Assembly: GCF_021538615.1 (NCBI RefSeq)
Contig: NZ_JAJHIZ010000003.1
Span: 1,550,001 to 1,614,000, forward strand
DNA length: 64,000 nt
Source: Niabella agricola
GTDB lineage: Bacteria; Bacteroidota; Bacteroidia; Chitinophagales; Chitinophagaceae
Direction: 5' to 3'
The notes beneath the pieces were generated by a model. It searched no databases, was not told where the DNA came from, and saw only the letters and a program-made list of their open reading frames with translations. This document shows, piece by piece, positions 50,718 to 60,276 of the stretch. Both the position numbers and the translations under genes were made by a program. Position 1 is the first letter of the stretch, and each line of letters begins with the position of its first letter.

Positions 50718-53700
50718 ATGTTTGGTTTTCTATCTAAAATGTTCGGTGGCAGCAAATCGGAAAAAGACGTTAAAAAGCTTGCACCTGTCATTGAACAAAT
50801 AAACAAGAATTTTGCTCAGTACCAATCACTTAGCAACGACGAACTGCGTAATAAGACCCATGAATTCCGTCAGCGTATCCAGGACCGGCTGAGTGAAATC
50901 GATGCCCGGGTAACGGCCCTGAATGAGCAGGCCGATCAGCTTCCTCATGAAGAACTGCTGCAAAAAGACGCTATTTATAAACAAGTGGACGATCTGAAAA
51001 AGGATCGGGATAAAGAAATTGAAAAAGTGCTGGAGGAAATTCTCCCCGAAGCATTTGCAGTGGTAAAAGAAACTGCCCGCCGTTTTACTGCTAATACCGA
51101 ACTGGTTTCCAAAGCAACCGAACTGGACCGGCAACTGGCGCGTACAGCTGAATATATCACTATTGACGGCGAAAATGCCATCTATAAAAACAGCTGGACG
51201 GCCGCCGGCGCAAAGATCACCTGGAATATGGTACACTACGATGTGCAGCTGATCGGCGGTGCGGTGCTGCATTCCGGTAAAATCGCTGAAATGGCTACCG
51301 GTGAGGGAAAGACACTAGTATCTACCCTGCCGGCCTACCTGAACGCATTAGCCGGTGAAGGAGTGCACGTGGTTACGGTGAATGACTACCTGGCCCGCCG
51401 TGACCAGGAATGGAACGGACCGGTGTTTGAATGGCTGGGCCTGCGGGTGGATTGCATCGATAAGCATCAACCCAATTCCGAAGCCCGTCGCAACGCTTAC
51501 CTGGCCGACATCACCTATGGTACCAATAATGAATTTGGCTTCGACTACCTGCGGGACAATATGGTGCACAATGCATCAGAAATGGTGCAACGCAAGCACC
51601 ATTATGCGATGGTGGATGAGGTGGACAGCGTATTGATCGATGATGCCCGTACACCACTGATCATCAGCGGACCGGTTGATAAAGGTGACGAGCAGCAATA
51701 TCATATTCATAAACCGCGTGTAGAACAGTTGTACCGTGAACAGGAGCGTATTGTGCGTACCAATCTGAATGAGGCCAAACGGCTCTTCGAGAAAGGCGAA
51801 GACGATCCTAAAACCGGTGGTTTGTATTTATACCGTGCTTTCCGCGGATTACCGAAATATGGCCCGCTGATCAAGTTCTTAAGTGAGCCCGGTGTTAAGG
51901 TAAAAATGCAAAAAGCGGAAAATTACTACCTGCAGGAACAGGAGCGCAATATGAAGATCGTGGATGAAGACCTGCTCTTTAAGATCGACGAAAAGACCAA
52001 CTCCGTAGACCTTACAGAAAAGGGATTGGCGATGATCACCAAAGTGGGAGAAGATGCCGATTTCTTTGTATTACCGGATATCGGCGTAGCCCTGGCAGAG
52101 GTAGAAAAGAGCGATGCTCCTTCGGAGGAGAAGCTCAAACAAAAGGAAGCTTTGTTGAATGATTATTCACAAAAAGCGGATCGCATTCACTCCGTACAGC
52201 AATTATTAAAAGCCTATGCGCTTTTCGAAAAAGATGATGAATACGTGGTGGTAGACGGCGCCATCAAGATCGTGGATGAGCAAACAGGCCGTATCATGGA
52301 AGGCCGCCGTTATTCCGACGGCTTGCACCAGGCACTGGAGGCAAAAGAAAATGTAAAAATCGAAGCCGCCACACAAACCTATGCTACCATTACCCTGCAG
52401 AACTTCTTCCGGATGTATCACAAGCTGGCGGGTATGACCGGTACGGCAGAAACCGAAGCCGGTGAGTTGTGGAGCATTTATAAATTAGATGTAGTAACCA
52501 TTCCCACCAATGTGCCGATCATCCGGAAAGATCTCCAGGACATGGTGTACAAGACCAAGCGCGAAAAGTACAAAGCGGTAATCGATGAAATCGAGAAACT
52601 GCGTGGAGCCGGCCGGCCCGTGCTGGTAGGTACCACTTCGGTAGAAATCAGTGAATTGCTCAGCCGTATGCTGCAGCAAAAAAAGATACCCCACAATGTA
52701 TTAAACGCCAAACAGCACGCGCGGGAAGCCGAAATCGTTGCAGAAGCAGGCTTACCCGGAGCCGTAACCATTGCCACCAACATGGCAGGCCGTGGTACTG
52801 ATATCAAACTGGGACCTGGCGTGAAAGATGCAGGCGGTTTGGCCATTATTGGTACCGAACGCCATGAGAGCCGCCGGGTAGACCGTCAGCTAAGAGGTCG
52901 TGCTGGTCGCCAGGGCGATCCGGGAAGCTCCCTGTTCTATGTATCCCTGGAAGATGACCTGATGCGGATGTTTGGTAGTGACCGGATCGCCAGCATGATG
53001 GATAAAATGGGATATAAGGAAGGTGATGTAATCCAGCACAGTATGATCAGCAACAGCATCCAGCGTGCCCAGAAAAAAGTGGAAGAAAACAACTTTGGCA
53101 TCCGTAAACGCCTGCTGGAGTATGACGATGTGATGAACAAGCAGCGGAATGCGGTGTATGAAAAACGGAACCACGCGTTGTTTGGAGAGCGTCTGTCGCT
53201 GGATATCGATAATGCCTTCTCCATTGTAGCCGAAAGCCTGTGTACCTCTTTTAAAGAGCAGGAAGACTTTGAAGGCTTCAAACTGGCCAGCATTGTAAAC
53301 TTTGGTATGGACACCTCTATTAATGAGGAAACTTTCCATAATACCGATGCAACCAAACTGGCCGATCAATTATATGCAGAAGCGCTGGCCCGCTATACAG
53401 AACATAAGCAATTGATCCAAAAACAGGCGGTTCCGGTATTCCAGAATATCCGCGAAACACAGGGCCCGCATATCGAAAGCGTGGTAGTACCATTCATGGA
53501 CGGCCGCAAAGCGATCAATGTACTGGCGCCGCTGGATAAAACCATTACTACGGAAGGACGTGAGCTGGTTGCCAGCATGGAAAAATCCATCACCCTTGCG
53601 GTGATCGACGATGCATGGAAAGAACATTTGCGTGCGATGGATGATCTGAAACAAAGCGTGCAAACCGCTTACCTGGAGCAAAAAGATCCACTGGTGATCT

Positions 53701-54041
53701 ACAAGGTAGAAGCGTTCCAGTTGTTCAACAATATGACCACCAACCTGAACAAGGATATCATCTCCTTCCTTACACAGGCCAACCTACCGGCACAGGAAGA
53801 AGCACCCAAATTCAGAGAAGGGCGTGAAGAGCGGACGGATCTGAGCAAAATGCGGGTAAATAAAGATGAAATTGATGCCGCAGGTGATGATTACGGTGCT
53901 AATGAAAGGGATTATTTTGATCCTTCACAACCACCCGTAAAACAGGAACCGATCCGCGTAGCTCCAAAAGTTGGACGCAATGATCTTTGCCCCTGCGGAA
54001 GCGGTAAGAAATATAAGAACTGCCACGGCAGAAATGAATAA
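50718..54041 (+). CDS. secA: Preprotein translocase ATPase SecA
   Basis: 1107-residue SecA, the motor that drives secreted proteins through SecYEG. Walker A lies at 193-199 (ATGEGKT, K198); the DEVD box is in YAMVDEVDSVLIDDARTPLI; TYGTNNEFGFDYLRDNM and AGRGTDIKLGPGVKDAGGL are further helicase-type motifs. It is about 200 residues longer than E. coli SecA because of a Bacteroidota-type insertion in the first half (for example EAKRLFEKGEDDPKTGGLYL). The C-terminus keeps the zinc-binding SecB/ribosome-binding tail CPCGSGKKYKNCHG. A strong terminator follows at 54048. Confidence 0.98.
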   Translation: MFGFLSKMFGGSKSEKDVKKLAPVIEQINKNFAQYQSLSNDELRNKTHEFRQRIQDRLSEIDARVTALNEQADQLPHEELLQKDAIYKQVDDLKKDRDKEIEKVLEEILPEAFAVVKETARRFTANTELVSKATELDRQLARTAEYITIDGENAIYKNSWTAAGAKITWNMVHYDVQLIGGAVLHSGKIAEMATGEGKTLVSTLPAYLNALAGEGVHVVTVNDYLARRDQEWNGPVFEWLGLRVDCIDKHQPNSEARRNAYLADITYGTNNEFGFDYLRDNMVHNASEMVQRKHHYAMVDEVDSVLIDDARTPLIISGPVDKGDEQQYHIHKPRVEQLYREQERIVRTNLNEAKRLFEKGEDDPKTGGLYLYRAFRGLPKYGPLIKFLSEPGVKVKMQKAENYYLQEQERNMKIVDEDLLFKIDEKTNSVDLTEKGLAMITKVGEDADFFVLPDIGVALAEVEKSDAPSEEKLKQKEALLNDYSQKADRIHSVQQLLKAYALFEKDDEYVVVDGAIKIVDEQTGRIMEGRRYSDGLHQALEAKENVKIEAATQTYATITLQNFFRMYHKLAGMTGTAETEAGELWSIYKLDVVTIPTNVPIIRKDLQDMVYKTKREKYKAVIDEIEKLRGAGRPVLVGTTSVEISELLSRMLQQKKIPHNVLNAKQHAREAEIVAEAGLPGAVTIATNMAGRGTDIKLGPGVKDAGGLAIIGTERHESRRVDRQLRGRAGRQGDPGSSLFYVSLEDDLMRMFGSDRIASMMDKMGYKEGDVIQHSMISNSIQRAQKKVEENNFGIRKRLLEYDDVMNKQRNAVYEKRNHALFGERLSLDIDNAFSIVAESLCTSFKEQEDFEGFKLASIVNFGMDTSINEETFHNTDATKLADQLYAEALARYTEHKQLIQKQAVPVFQNIRETQGPHIESVVVPFMDGRKAINVLAPLDKTITTEGRELVASMEKSITLAVIDDAWKEHLRAMDDLKQSVQTAYLEQKDPLVIYKVEAFQLFNNMTTNLNKDIISFLTQANLPAQEEAPKFREGREERTDLSKMRVNKDEIDAAGDDYGANERDYFDPSQPPVKQEPIRVAPKVGRNDLCPCGSGKKYKNCHGRNE

Positions 54042-54047
54042 CCCCCC

Positions 54048-54079
54048 AATCCCCGCCTTACCGGCGGGGATTTTTTTTA
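54048..54079 (+). terminator. Terminator of secA
   Basis: AATCCCCGCC-TTACC-GGCGGGGATT, a 10-bp GC-rich stem followed by eight T, 7 nt after the secA stop. Confidence 0.92.
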
Positions 54080-54218
54080 CACCTGGCCTATACCGCACCG
54101 GTTACCGGCAACAGGAATTTGTTACCGCCCCTGTATTAAAAACCGCATCTGCCCGGCACTTCCTTTGCAGACTAAAAAAACAACCTTATTTTCAGTCTTT
54201 TATTAACGTCAACTACAT

Positions 54219-55460
54219 ATGAAACGGTCGCTGCAGCTCCAATTATCCGCCATGATGTTTCTGGAATTCTTTATGAAGGGCTCCTGGTTTGTTACCCTCG
54301 GTACTTACTTAAAAACCAACCTTGGGGCCGCTCCGCTGGAGGTTTCCAATATTTTCTCCACGCAATCACTGGGCGCAGTAGCAGCGCCGTTCTTTATCGG
54401 GTTTATCGCCGACCGTTTCTTTAATGCCGAGCGGGTGATGGGCGTATTGCACCTGATAGGGGCAGGTTTGCTGCTGATGATGTACCGGGCCGGCAATGCG
54501 GCTAGCATGTATCCCTATGTGTTGCTGTATTTCATTTCTTATATGTCTACCCTGGCCCTCACCAGCTCCGTTTCCTTCCGCAATCTCAGCGATCCCAAAA
54601 AACAATACCCGTTCATACGCCTGTTTGGAACCCTTGGGTGGATGGTAGCCGGCTTTTCCATCAGCTATCTGTTTCACTGGGATACAAAGGAGGCCGTGGC
54701 ATCCGGAGCCTTGCAAAATACGTTCCTGCTGGGCGCTGCCTGCTCGCTGGCGCTGGGCCTGCTCTGCTTCCTGCTTCCGGCTACACCTCCATTAAAGAAA
54801 AATCAAAAATTCCATTGGGGCGATGCCCTGGGACTGCAGGCACTGGCCCTGCTGAAACAGAAAAACTTCCTGATATTCTTCATCACTGCCATTATTATTT
54901 GCATCCCGATCTCATTTTACTACCAGAATGCGAACCCGTACCTGGTGGCAACCGGCCTGCCCAAACCCACGGGTAAAATGGCGCTGGGCCAGTTCTCGGA
55001 ACTGCTGTGCCTGCTGCTGGTTCCCTTCTTTTTTGTAAGGCTCGGCTATAAGAAAATGATGCTGATCGGTATCAGCGCCTGGGCCTTGCGGTACCTGCTC
55101 TTTGCGTTTGGCAATGGGCAGGACCTGGCTTTTATGCTGATCCTCGGTATTCTCCTGCACGGCGTTTGTTATGATTTTATGTTTGTGGTTGGGCAGATCT
55201 ATACCGATGCCATTGCGGGTAAACAATACCGGTCTTCCGCCCAGGGCCTGGTAACGGTGGCCATGTATGGGATCGGGATGCTCATTGGCTTCTGGGTGGC
55301 CGGGTTCATTTCCGAAGCACTTAAAGCCTATGAAGGTGCTACCTACTGGCGTTACATATGGCTGTCACCGGCCGCCATGGCCATTGTCTGTATGCTCATC
55401 TTCCTGGCACTGTTTAAGGAACAACCAACGCAGCAACCGGCCGCAGCGAAAGCCGCTTAA
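54219..55460 (+). CDS. MFS transporter, nucleoside:H+ symporter (NupG-like) family
   Basis: 413-residue twelve-helix transporter. LQLSAMMFLEFFMKGSWFVT then LGTYLKTNLGA, and FIGFIADRFFNAERVMGVLH, are typical of the NupG/XapB nucleoside permease family in Bacteroidota. RLFGTLGWMVAGFSISYLF and GVCYDFMFVVGQIYTDAIAG also fit. It probably imports nucleosides by proton symport; the substrate is inferred. It ends 57 bp before the PLP decarboxylase gene on the same strand and may share its transcript. No nucleoside hydrolase is beside it. Confidence 0.88.
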   Translation: MKRSLQLQLSAMMFLEFFMKGSWFVTLGTYLKTNLGAAPLEVSNIFSTQSLGAVAAPFFIGFIADRFFNAERVMGVLHLIGAGLLLMMYRAGNAASMYPYVLLYFISYMSTLALTSSVSFRNLSDPKKQYPFIRLFGTLGWMVAGFSISYLFHWDTKEAVASGALQNTFLLGAACSLALGLLCFLLPATPPLKKNQKFHWGDALGLQALALLKQKNFLIFFITAIIICIPISFYYQNANPYLVATGLPKPTGKMALGQFSELLCLLLVPFFFVRLGYKKMMLIGISAWALRYLLFAFGNGQDLAFMLILGILLHGVCYDFMFVVGQIYTDAIAGKQYRSSAQGLVTVAMYGIGMLIGFWVAGFISEALKAYEGATYWRYIWLSPAAMAIVCMLIFLALFKEQPTQQPAAAKAA

Positions 55461-55517
55461 GGAGATTGCTACAATACCTGGCTCAGACCTACTTTACCGT
55501 TCATTAACCATCAATAT

Positions 55518-56927
55518 ATGAATAAGCAATTGCAGGAAGATCTTTCTTCACTTGAAAAAATAATGCAACTGGTTAGCCGGCAGGGATTGGATTATTTAAA
55601 ACAGATCGAAGAGCGGCATACCTCGGTGAACCATGAAGCCGTACCCGGAGGAAGGTTGCCCGAAAAAGGATTGGGTACCATTGAAACCCTGCAGCAGTTC
55701 AACAGCCGGTTGGAACCGTTGATGGTGGCCGCATCCGGGCCGCGTTACTGGGGTTTTGTAACGGGTGGCACCACGCCTGCTGCTATAGCCGGAGATTGGC
55801 TTACCACGGTCTATGACCAGAATACCCAGACTATAACGGGCGACGGCGATATCTCTGCCGCCATCGAGCTGGAAACCGTTCGCCTGCTCTTGGAATTGCT
55901 GGAATTGCCCGATGAATTCCTGGGAGGTTTTGTAACCGGCGCCACCATGTCGAACTTTACCTGCCTGGCCGTTGCCCGGCAATGGTTGGGACAACAGGAC
56001 GGAGCCGATATCGCAAAGGAAGGCATTACACAACCACTGCCCGTACTTACAGCGACTCCGCATTCCTCCTCCGTAAAATCGCTGGCCTTACTTGGCTTTG
56101 GGAGCAACCATATCATCAGCGTTAAAACAATGGAAGGCAATCGTGAGGCTATGGACATGTCCGATCTTGAAACAAAAATCCTGCAGTTGAATGGCCGGCC
56201 CTTTATCCTGATCTCCAGCGCAGGAACAGTGAATACTGTTGACTTTGACGATTTTACTGCCATCGCCGCATTAAAAAAGAAATACCAGTTCTGGTGGCAT
56301 ATAGATGCCGCATTTGGTGGCTTCGCGATCCTTTCTGACGCACACAAACAGCTACTGCAAGGCTGGGAACAGGCCGACAGCATTACGGTAGATGGTCATA
56401 AATGGTTGAACGTTCCTTATGAGAACGCCGTATTCTTTATCAAACGCAGGCACCGGCTGTTACAGGTAAGTACTTTTCAAAATTCCAATGCGCCTTATCT
56501 TGGCGATCCGCTGGAACAATTTAATTACCTGAACCTGCTTCCCGAAAACTCCAGGCGGTTAAAGGCGCTTCCAGCCTGGTTTACCCTGAACGCATATGGC
56601 CGTGAAGGATACCGTTATATTATTGAGAACAGCATCCAACTGGCCCGAAACTTCGAGGCTTTTATCGAATCCTGCCCGCAGCTGCAATTGCTGGCGCCGG
56701 TACGTCTGAACACGGTTTGTTTCTCTCTGGCAGGTGCTGCCGGCGATGCAGGAAAAGTGGCGGCATTTCTTTCTGCCTTAAATAAAACCGGAGAAGTATT
56801 TATGACCCAGACCCAATACAAAGGACAGGCCGGGATCCGCGCAGCATTTGTCAATTTCAGAACGACAGAAAAAGACATCGAACGGGTAAAAACATCCGTT
56901 CTCCGGTTATTAACCGCCGGTACATAA
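55518..56927 (+). CDS. PLP-dependent group II decarboxylase family protein
   Basis: 469-residue fold-type I enzyme of the aromatic-L-amino-acid/glutamate decarboxylase family. Features are GPRYWGFVTGGTTPAAIAGD, GGFVTGATMSNFTCLAVARQ, TPHSSSVKSLALLGFG (PLP stacking His), FWWHIDAAFGGFAIL (Asp to the pyridine N) and the PLP lysine in ADSITVDGHKWLNVPYE. The amino-acid substrate cannot be assigned. Its stop overlaps an ATG of the next frame (TAATG), but the likely start of the next gene is 24 nt further on. Confidence 0.9.
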   Translation: MNKQLQEDLSSLEKIMQLVSRQGLDYLKQIEERHTSVNHEAVPGGRLPEKGLGTIETLQQFNSRLEPLMVAASGPRYWGFVTGGTTPAAIAGDWLTTVYDQNTQTITGDGDISAAIELETVRLLLELLELPDEFLGGFVTGATMSNFTCLAVARQWLGQQDGADIAKEGITQPLPVLTATPHSSSVKSLALLGFGSNHIISVKTMEGNREAMDMSDLETKILQLNGRPFILISSAGTVNTVDFDDFTAIAALKKKYQFWWHIDAAFGGFAILSDAHKQLLQGWEQADSITVDGHKWLNVPYENAVFFIKRRHRLLQVSTFQNSNAPYLGDPLEQFNYLNLLPENSRRLKALPAWFTLNAYGREGYRYIIENSIQLARNFEAFIESCPQLQLLAPVRLNTVCFSLAGAAGDAGKVAAFLSALNKTGEVFMTQTQYKGQAGIRAAFVNFRTTEKDIERVKTSVLRLLTAGT

Positions 56928-56950
56928 TGCTATCAGTGAACCATTACTTT

Positions 56951-57778
56951 ATGAAAAAACAAATCCTGGTCGCCGGTATCTGTCTTATGGCACTTTTCTC
57001 CTGTGCCGCTAAAGACGCAAACCGTCCAGCGGATACAACACACCGCGTAAGCCTCTCCCCTGAAAAAGCGCTCATCCGGCTGCCGGTTGAAAGCACCGAA
57101 TTTTTTGCGGTGTATACCCTATCGCCTAAAACGACCGGTCTTGTTATGGAGATTATTGATAATCCGGCACCCACCCGGGCTGATTCAATCTTCTCCGCAA
57201 TTGCAGAGAAAGAGCACCTCCATCCGTTTGCAGTAACGCCTTGTACTACCTGTACCATTGCGGACAGCTCCGGCCCTTTTCTTTTAATGAAGAACCCAGC
57301 GCTTGAAAAAGCCATCCGGCAACAATGGGCCGGGGTCTTTTACCTGTACGGCACAACAGGCATGCGAAAGATCACCTACCAAGAGGTTTTCTATGCCCTG
57401 GACGAATGCATTACCAATCTCATCATTTGCACCATCCGCCCGGAAGACACTGCCGGCATCGGGCAACCGCTGCTTGCGGCTTCCCGGCCGCTGCCTTTAT
57501 CATATGATTCTTCCTATACAACCATTGACCAGCGGATCCGGCAGCAGCAGGCCCGGCAGCCTGGCGATTACAGCCATATGGATACGGTAGCGGCCCGCAC
57601 TTTTGCCCGCCTCGATTCCTTTTACTTTACTTATACCGACAATTTTACCATACCCGATCTGCAAAACGCGCAGCGGTTCCGGTTTCCGTCGCGCGCAGTC
57701 TTCAAAAGCCATTTGCCCGATTCACTTCACCTGTACTGGAGCAACAGTCTGGACCTTTTTGGCATTCCCTGCGATTAG
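56951..57778 (+). CDS. Lipoprotein of unknown function
   Basis: 275 residues starting MKKQILVAGICLMALFSCAA with lipobox L-F-S-C at Cys18. The upstream ATG at 56927 was not chosen because it adds eight residues before a standard lipoprotein signal. The mature part has a C-T-T-C motif (FAVTPCTTCTIADSS) and two further Cys in ECITNLIICTIRPED, and ends DLFGIPCD; no family recognised. Close spacing to the decarboxylase gene implies cotranscription. The role is unknown; the paired Cys could bind a metal or form disulfides. Confidence 0.75.
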   Translation: MKKQILVAGICLMALFSCAAKDANRPADTTHRVSLSPEKALIRLPVESTEFFAVYTLSPKTTGLVMEIIDNPAPTRADSIFSAIAEKEHLHPFAVTPCTTCTIADSSGPFLLMKNPALEKAIRQQWAGVFYLYGTTGMRKITYQEVFYALDECITNLIICTIRPEDTAGIGQPLLAASRPLPLSYDSSYTTIDQRIRQQQARQPGDYSHMDTVAARTFARLDSFYFTYTDNFTIPDLQNAQRFRFPSRAVFKSHLPDSLHLYWSNSLDLFGIPCD

Positions 57779-57864
57779 CAATAGGATGTTGCCACTCCGG
57801 GCCGGATTACACCGGCGGCCGGACCTGTTCTTGTAAAACACGATCCGTCAACCTTGAAAAAATA

Positions 57865-57900
57865 TTATTGAATTTTCAATAAATATTGAAAATTCAATAA
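57865..57900. promoter_or_regulatory. Perfect palindromic operator upstream of the GbsR-family regulator
   Basis: Two 16-bp arms, TTATTGAATTTTCAAT (57865-57880) and ATTGAAAATTCAATAA (57885-57900), are exact reverse complements separated by AAAT. The right arm covers the -33 ATTG of the promoter, so a bound dimer or tetramer would exclude RNA polymerase. The location 34 nt before a MarR-like gene points to autoregulation. Confidence 0.75.
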
Positions 57901-57915
57901 ACAGTATTATCTTTG
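57885..57915 (+). promoter_or_regulatory. Promoter of the GbsR-led membrane operon
   Basis: ATTG (57885-57888), 19-nt spacer, TATCTTTG (57908-57915): a full match to the Bacteroidota promoter pattern. The leader is about 15 nt to the ATG at 57935. Confidence 0.7.
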
Positions 57916-57934
57916 CTCCTGAAATGTATTCAAA

Positions 57935-58441
57935 ATGAGCTTAGAAACATCCAAACAAAAATTTATTGACACCTGGGGCGCCCTGGGCACGGAGTGGGGT
58001 ATTAATAAATCTGTAGCACAGGTTCAGGCCCTGCTGCTGGTTTCCGACAACCCACTTTCCACCGACGAGATCATGGAACACCTGACTATTTCCCGCGGCA
58101 ATGCCAATATGAGCCTGCGGCAATTGCTGGACTATGGCATCATTTACAAAAAGGTGATCGCCGGTGACCGGAAGGAATATTTTGTGGCGGAAAAAGATAT
58201 ATGGAAATGGGCACTCAAAATAGCGCTGATGCGCAAGCAAAAAGAAATCGATCCTGTATTAAATGTACTGACCGAGCTGGAAACCGCAACAAAAAAGGAT
58301 AAAACCGTGGAGGGAAAAGCCTTGCATCAGACGGTGCATGAGATCCAGGTATTCACCGGGCAATTAAGCACCCTGGTGGAAAGGGTGGCCAGTTCTACCC
58401 GCGGGGAGCTGCTGTTAAAATTGTTGAAGCTGGTTATGTAA
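57935..58441 (+). CDS. GbsR/MarR-family transcriptional regulator
   Basis: 168-residue winged-helix protein of the GbsR subgroup. N-terminal KQKFIDTWGALGTEWGINKS, wHTH at about 25-85 (SVAQVQALLLVSDNPLSTDE, LTISRGNANMSLRQLLDYG, IIYKKVIAGDRKEYFVAEKD), then a helical C-terminal half for dimerisation. In Bacteroidota such regulators commonly lead small membrane-protein operons, as here. The perfect palindrome over its own promoter suggests self-repression, relieved by an unknown signal, possibly membrane or osmotic stress (inference). Confidence 0.92.
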   Translation: MSLETSKQKFIDTWGALGTEWGINKSVAQVQALLLVSDNPLSTDEIMEHLTISRGNANMSLRQLLDYGIIYKKVIAGDRKEYFVAEKDIWKWALKIALMRKQKEIDPVLNVLTELETATKKDKTVEGKALHQTVHEIQVFTGQLSTLVERVASSTRGELLLKLLKLVM

Positions 58442-58507
58442 ACAGCGGTGCCAATACCGCTGCAGAAATTAAGAAAACATTGATCGTAACATTAACAATC
58501 ATATGTT

Positions 58508-59467
58508 ATGAACAACTCCAGACAAAAAAAAGCGTTGATTGTAGTGGGCATACCCACGCTTTATGCCGTTGTTTTGAGATCGCTTTTTGGAATTAAACAA
58601 TGGAACGAACTCTTTACCGTGATGTCCATTAGTTTTTTATTCTGTCTACCCACCGTAGCCGGTATACTCATCGTATACTTTTCTACCGAGGCCAACGCAA
58701 GAAAATTAGCCTACCGGATTTTTGCACCCTGGATACCCATTTTCCTGTTCTTCTTTATTACCCTTTCAACCCGGCTGGAAGGTTGGGCCTGCTGGATGAT
58801 GATCATGCCTCTCTTTCTGCTGGCCGCCTCTGTAGGCGGTTTGATCGGCGGCTATTTCAAATTTAAGAAACGCACCAACAAAATGCATTTGTCAGCACTC
58901 TCGCTCGTTCCCATCCCGTTGGCACCTGCTGAAAAAATGATAAATGCTGTACCTCGCACATATGAGGCCGTTACTTATATCGACATACAGGCGCCTGCGG
59001 AAAAAATCTGGAGTAATGTAACCCGCGTATATCCTATAAAAGAAGCGCAGGATAAAGGCTGGCTCACAAAACTATTAGGCCTTCCAAGGCCAGTTGAAGC
59101 CATCCTTAACTATGAAGGCATCGACGCTTCAAGAGAAGCCCGGTTCACCAACGGACTTGTCTTTCACGAAACTGTAACTGAATATACGGATAAACAAAAA
59201 ATGGTCTTCTCCATTAAAGCATATCCTCACGAAATTCCGTCCACTACCATGGACGAGCACATTGTAATTGGCGGAAAATATTTTGACGTACTTAAAGGCA
59301 CTTACGAACTGGAACGCTTAAATAATACTACGCACAGACTACATCTCTGCAGCCGTTTCCAACTCACCACCACCTTCAATTTTTACGCCGGCTGGTGGGC
59401 TAAATGGATCATGAAAGATATACAAAACAGTATCCTGCAGATTGAAAAACGGAGATCAGAGAATTGA
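58508..59467 (+). CDS. Membrane protein with C-terminal SRPBCC-like domain
   Basis: 319 residues. Four hydrophobic helices in the first 120 residues (IVVGIPTLYAVVLRSLFG, LFTVMSISFLFCLPTVAGIL, IFAPWIPIFLFFFITLS, WMMIMPLFLLAASVGGLIGG). From about residue 135 there is a cytoplasmic SRPBCC/START-like domain (TYIDIQAPAEKIWSNVTRVY, EARFTNGLVFHETVTEYTDK, HRLHLCSRFQLTTTFNFYAG). SRPBCC domains hold hydrophobic ligands, so lipid sensing or handling is plausible. It is the second gene of the GbsR-led operon, 66 nt after the regulator. Confidence 0.82.
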   Translation: MNNSRQKKALIVVGIPTLYAVVLRSLFGIKQWNELFTVMSISFLFCLPTVAGILIVYFSTEANARKLAYRIFAPWIPIFLFFFITLSTRLEGWACWMMIMPLFLLAASVGGLIGGYFKFKKRTNKMHLSALSLVPIPLAPAEKMINAVPRTYEAVTYIDIQAPAEKIWSNVTRVYPIKEAQDKGWLTKLLGLPRPVEAILNYEGIDASREARFTNGLVFHETVTEYTDKQKMVFSIKAYPHEIPSTTMDEHIVIGGKYFDVLKGTYELERLNNTTHRLHLCSRFQLTTTFNFYAGWWAKWIMKDIQNSILQIEKRRSEN

Positions 59468-59482
59468 TAAACAAATGCCTCC

Positions 59483-59839
59483 ATGAACTACAATATTCTA
59501 GCTTATATTATCTATACATCCATTACCATTTATATCATCTACTGGGTGGGACGGCTGTTTCACAGAAACGGAAGGGTGTTCATTTTACGACTTTTTCACT
59601 ACCACGCAGCACAGGCAGATGCTACCAATAATATTATCCTGGTTGCCTATTACCTGTTCAATACCGGCTATGCCATCGTGCAGTTCAGCAACTGGCAACC
59701 CGTTCTTTCCATTCCGGTATTGATCGCTTCCATCGCTGTAAAGACTGGCGTCCTTGTAAGCATCCTTGCCGTAACCCATTACTTCAATATGGCACTGATC
59801 TATATACTTTCCAGACGTATATTTCATTATTCATCATAA
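59483..59839 (+). CDS. Small membrane protein, first of a paralogous pair
   Basis: 118 residues with about three helices (AYIIYTSITIYIIYWVGRLF, LVAYYLFNTGYAIVQF, VLIASIAVKTGVLVSILAV). It shares a pattern with the next gene: an N-terminal helix, L-F-x-R-N, A-x-x-T-N-x-I/L, Y-L-x-N-x-G, and V-K-x-G before the last helix. The family is not named to my knowledge. It starts 15 nt after the SRPBCC gene's stop and ends 11 nt before its paralogue, so all are cotranscribed. The pair may form a hetero-oligomer with the SRPBCC membrane protein (inference). Confidence 0.75.
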   Translation: MNYNILAYIIYTSITIYIIYWVGRLFHRNGRVFILRLFHYHAAQADATNNIILVAYYLFNTGYAIVQFSNWQPVLSIPVLIASIAVKTGVLVSILAVTHYFNMALIYILSRRIFHYSS

Positions 59840-59850
59840 AACAAATCATC

Positions 59851-60249
59851 ATGAAAAACTTAATCGTAATAGCGTACCTGGTTTATTTACCAGTAGTGAT
59901 CCTTCTTACTTTTTATGTTGCGCATAGCCTGTTTCGCAACAGCCTGGTGTACATGAAGGACATCTTTAACGGGCGCGATGAAATAGCCGTTGCAACCAAC
60001 ACCCTTTTCAAGATCGGCTTTTACCTGCTCAACCTGGGCTTTGGTCTGTATATCCTGGAGATCAGCCGGATTCTTGAAACACCTCAAGCGGCCATTGAAG
60101 CACTGAGCGTTAAAATCGGAGGCTTCAGCATTTACCTGGGTGCTATGTTGTTCCTGAACCTCTACCTGTTCTTCAGAGGCAAACGGATCGCTAAACAAAA
60201 AAGGCTGGCCACACAGTTTATCAGTCATCCCAATATACCCCAGGTATAG
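59851..60249 (+). CDS. Small membrane protein, second of a paralogous pair
   Basis: 132 residues: helix LVYLPVVILLTFYVAHSLF, then RNSLVYMKDIFNGRDEIAVA, helix IGFYLLNLGFGLYILEI, VKIGGFSIYLGAMLFLNLYL and a basic tail (RGKRIAKQKRLA). It aligns with the preceding gene along its whole length with an extra C-terminal tail. A hairpin at 60277-60307 separates it from the epimerase gene and could lower expression of the last cistron. No enzymatic motif is seen. Confidence 0.75.
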   Translation: MKNLIVIAYLVYLPVVILLTFYVAHSLFRNSLVYMKDIFNGRDEIAVATNTLFKIGFYLLNLGFGLYILEISRILETPQAAIEALSVKIGGFSIYLGAMLFLNLYLFFRGKRIAKQKRLATQFISHPNIPQV

Positions 60250-60276
60250 GCCATTGAAATGAAACAAGCGGAAACA

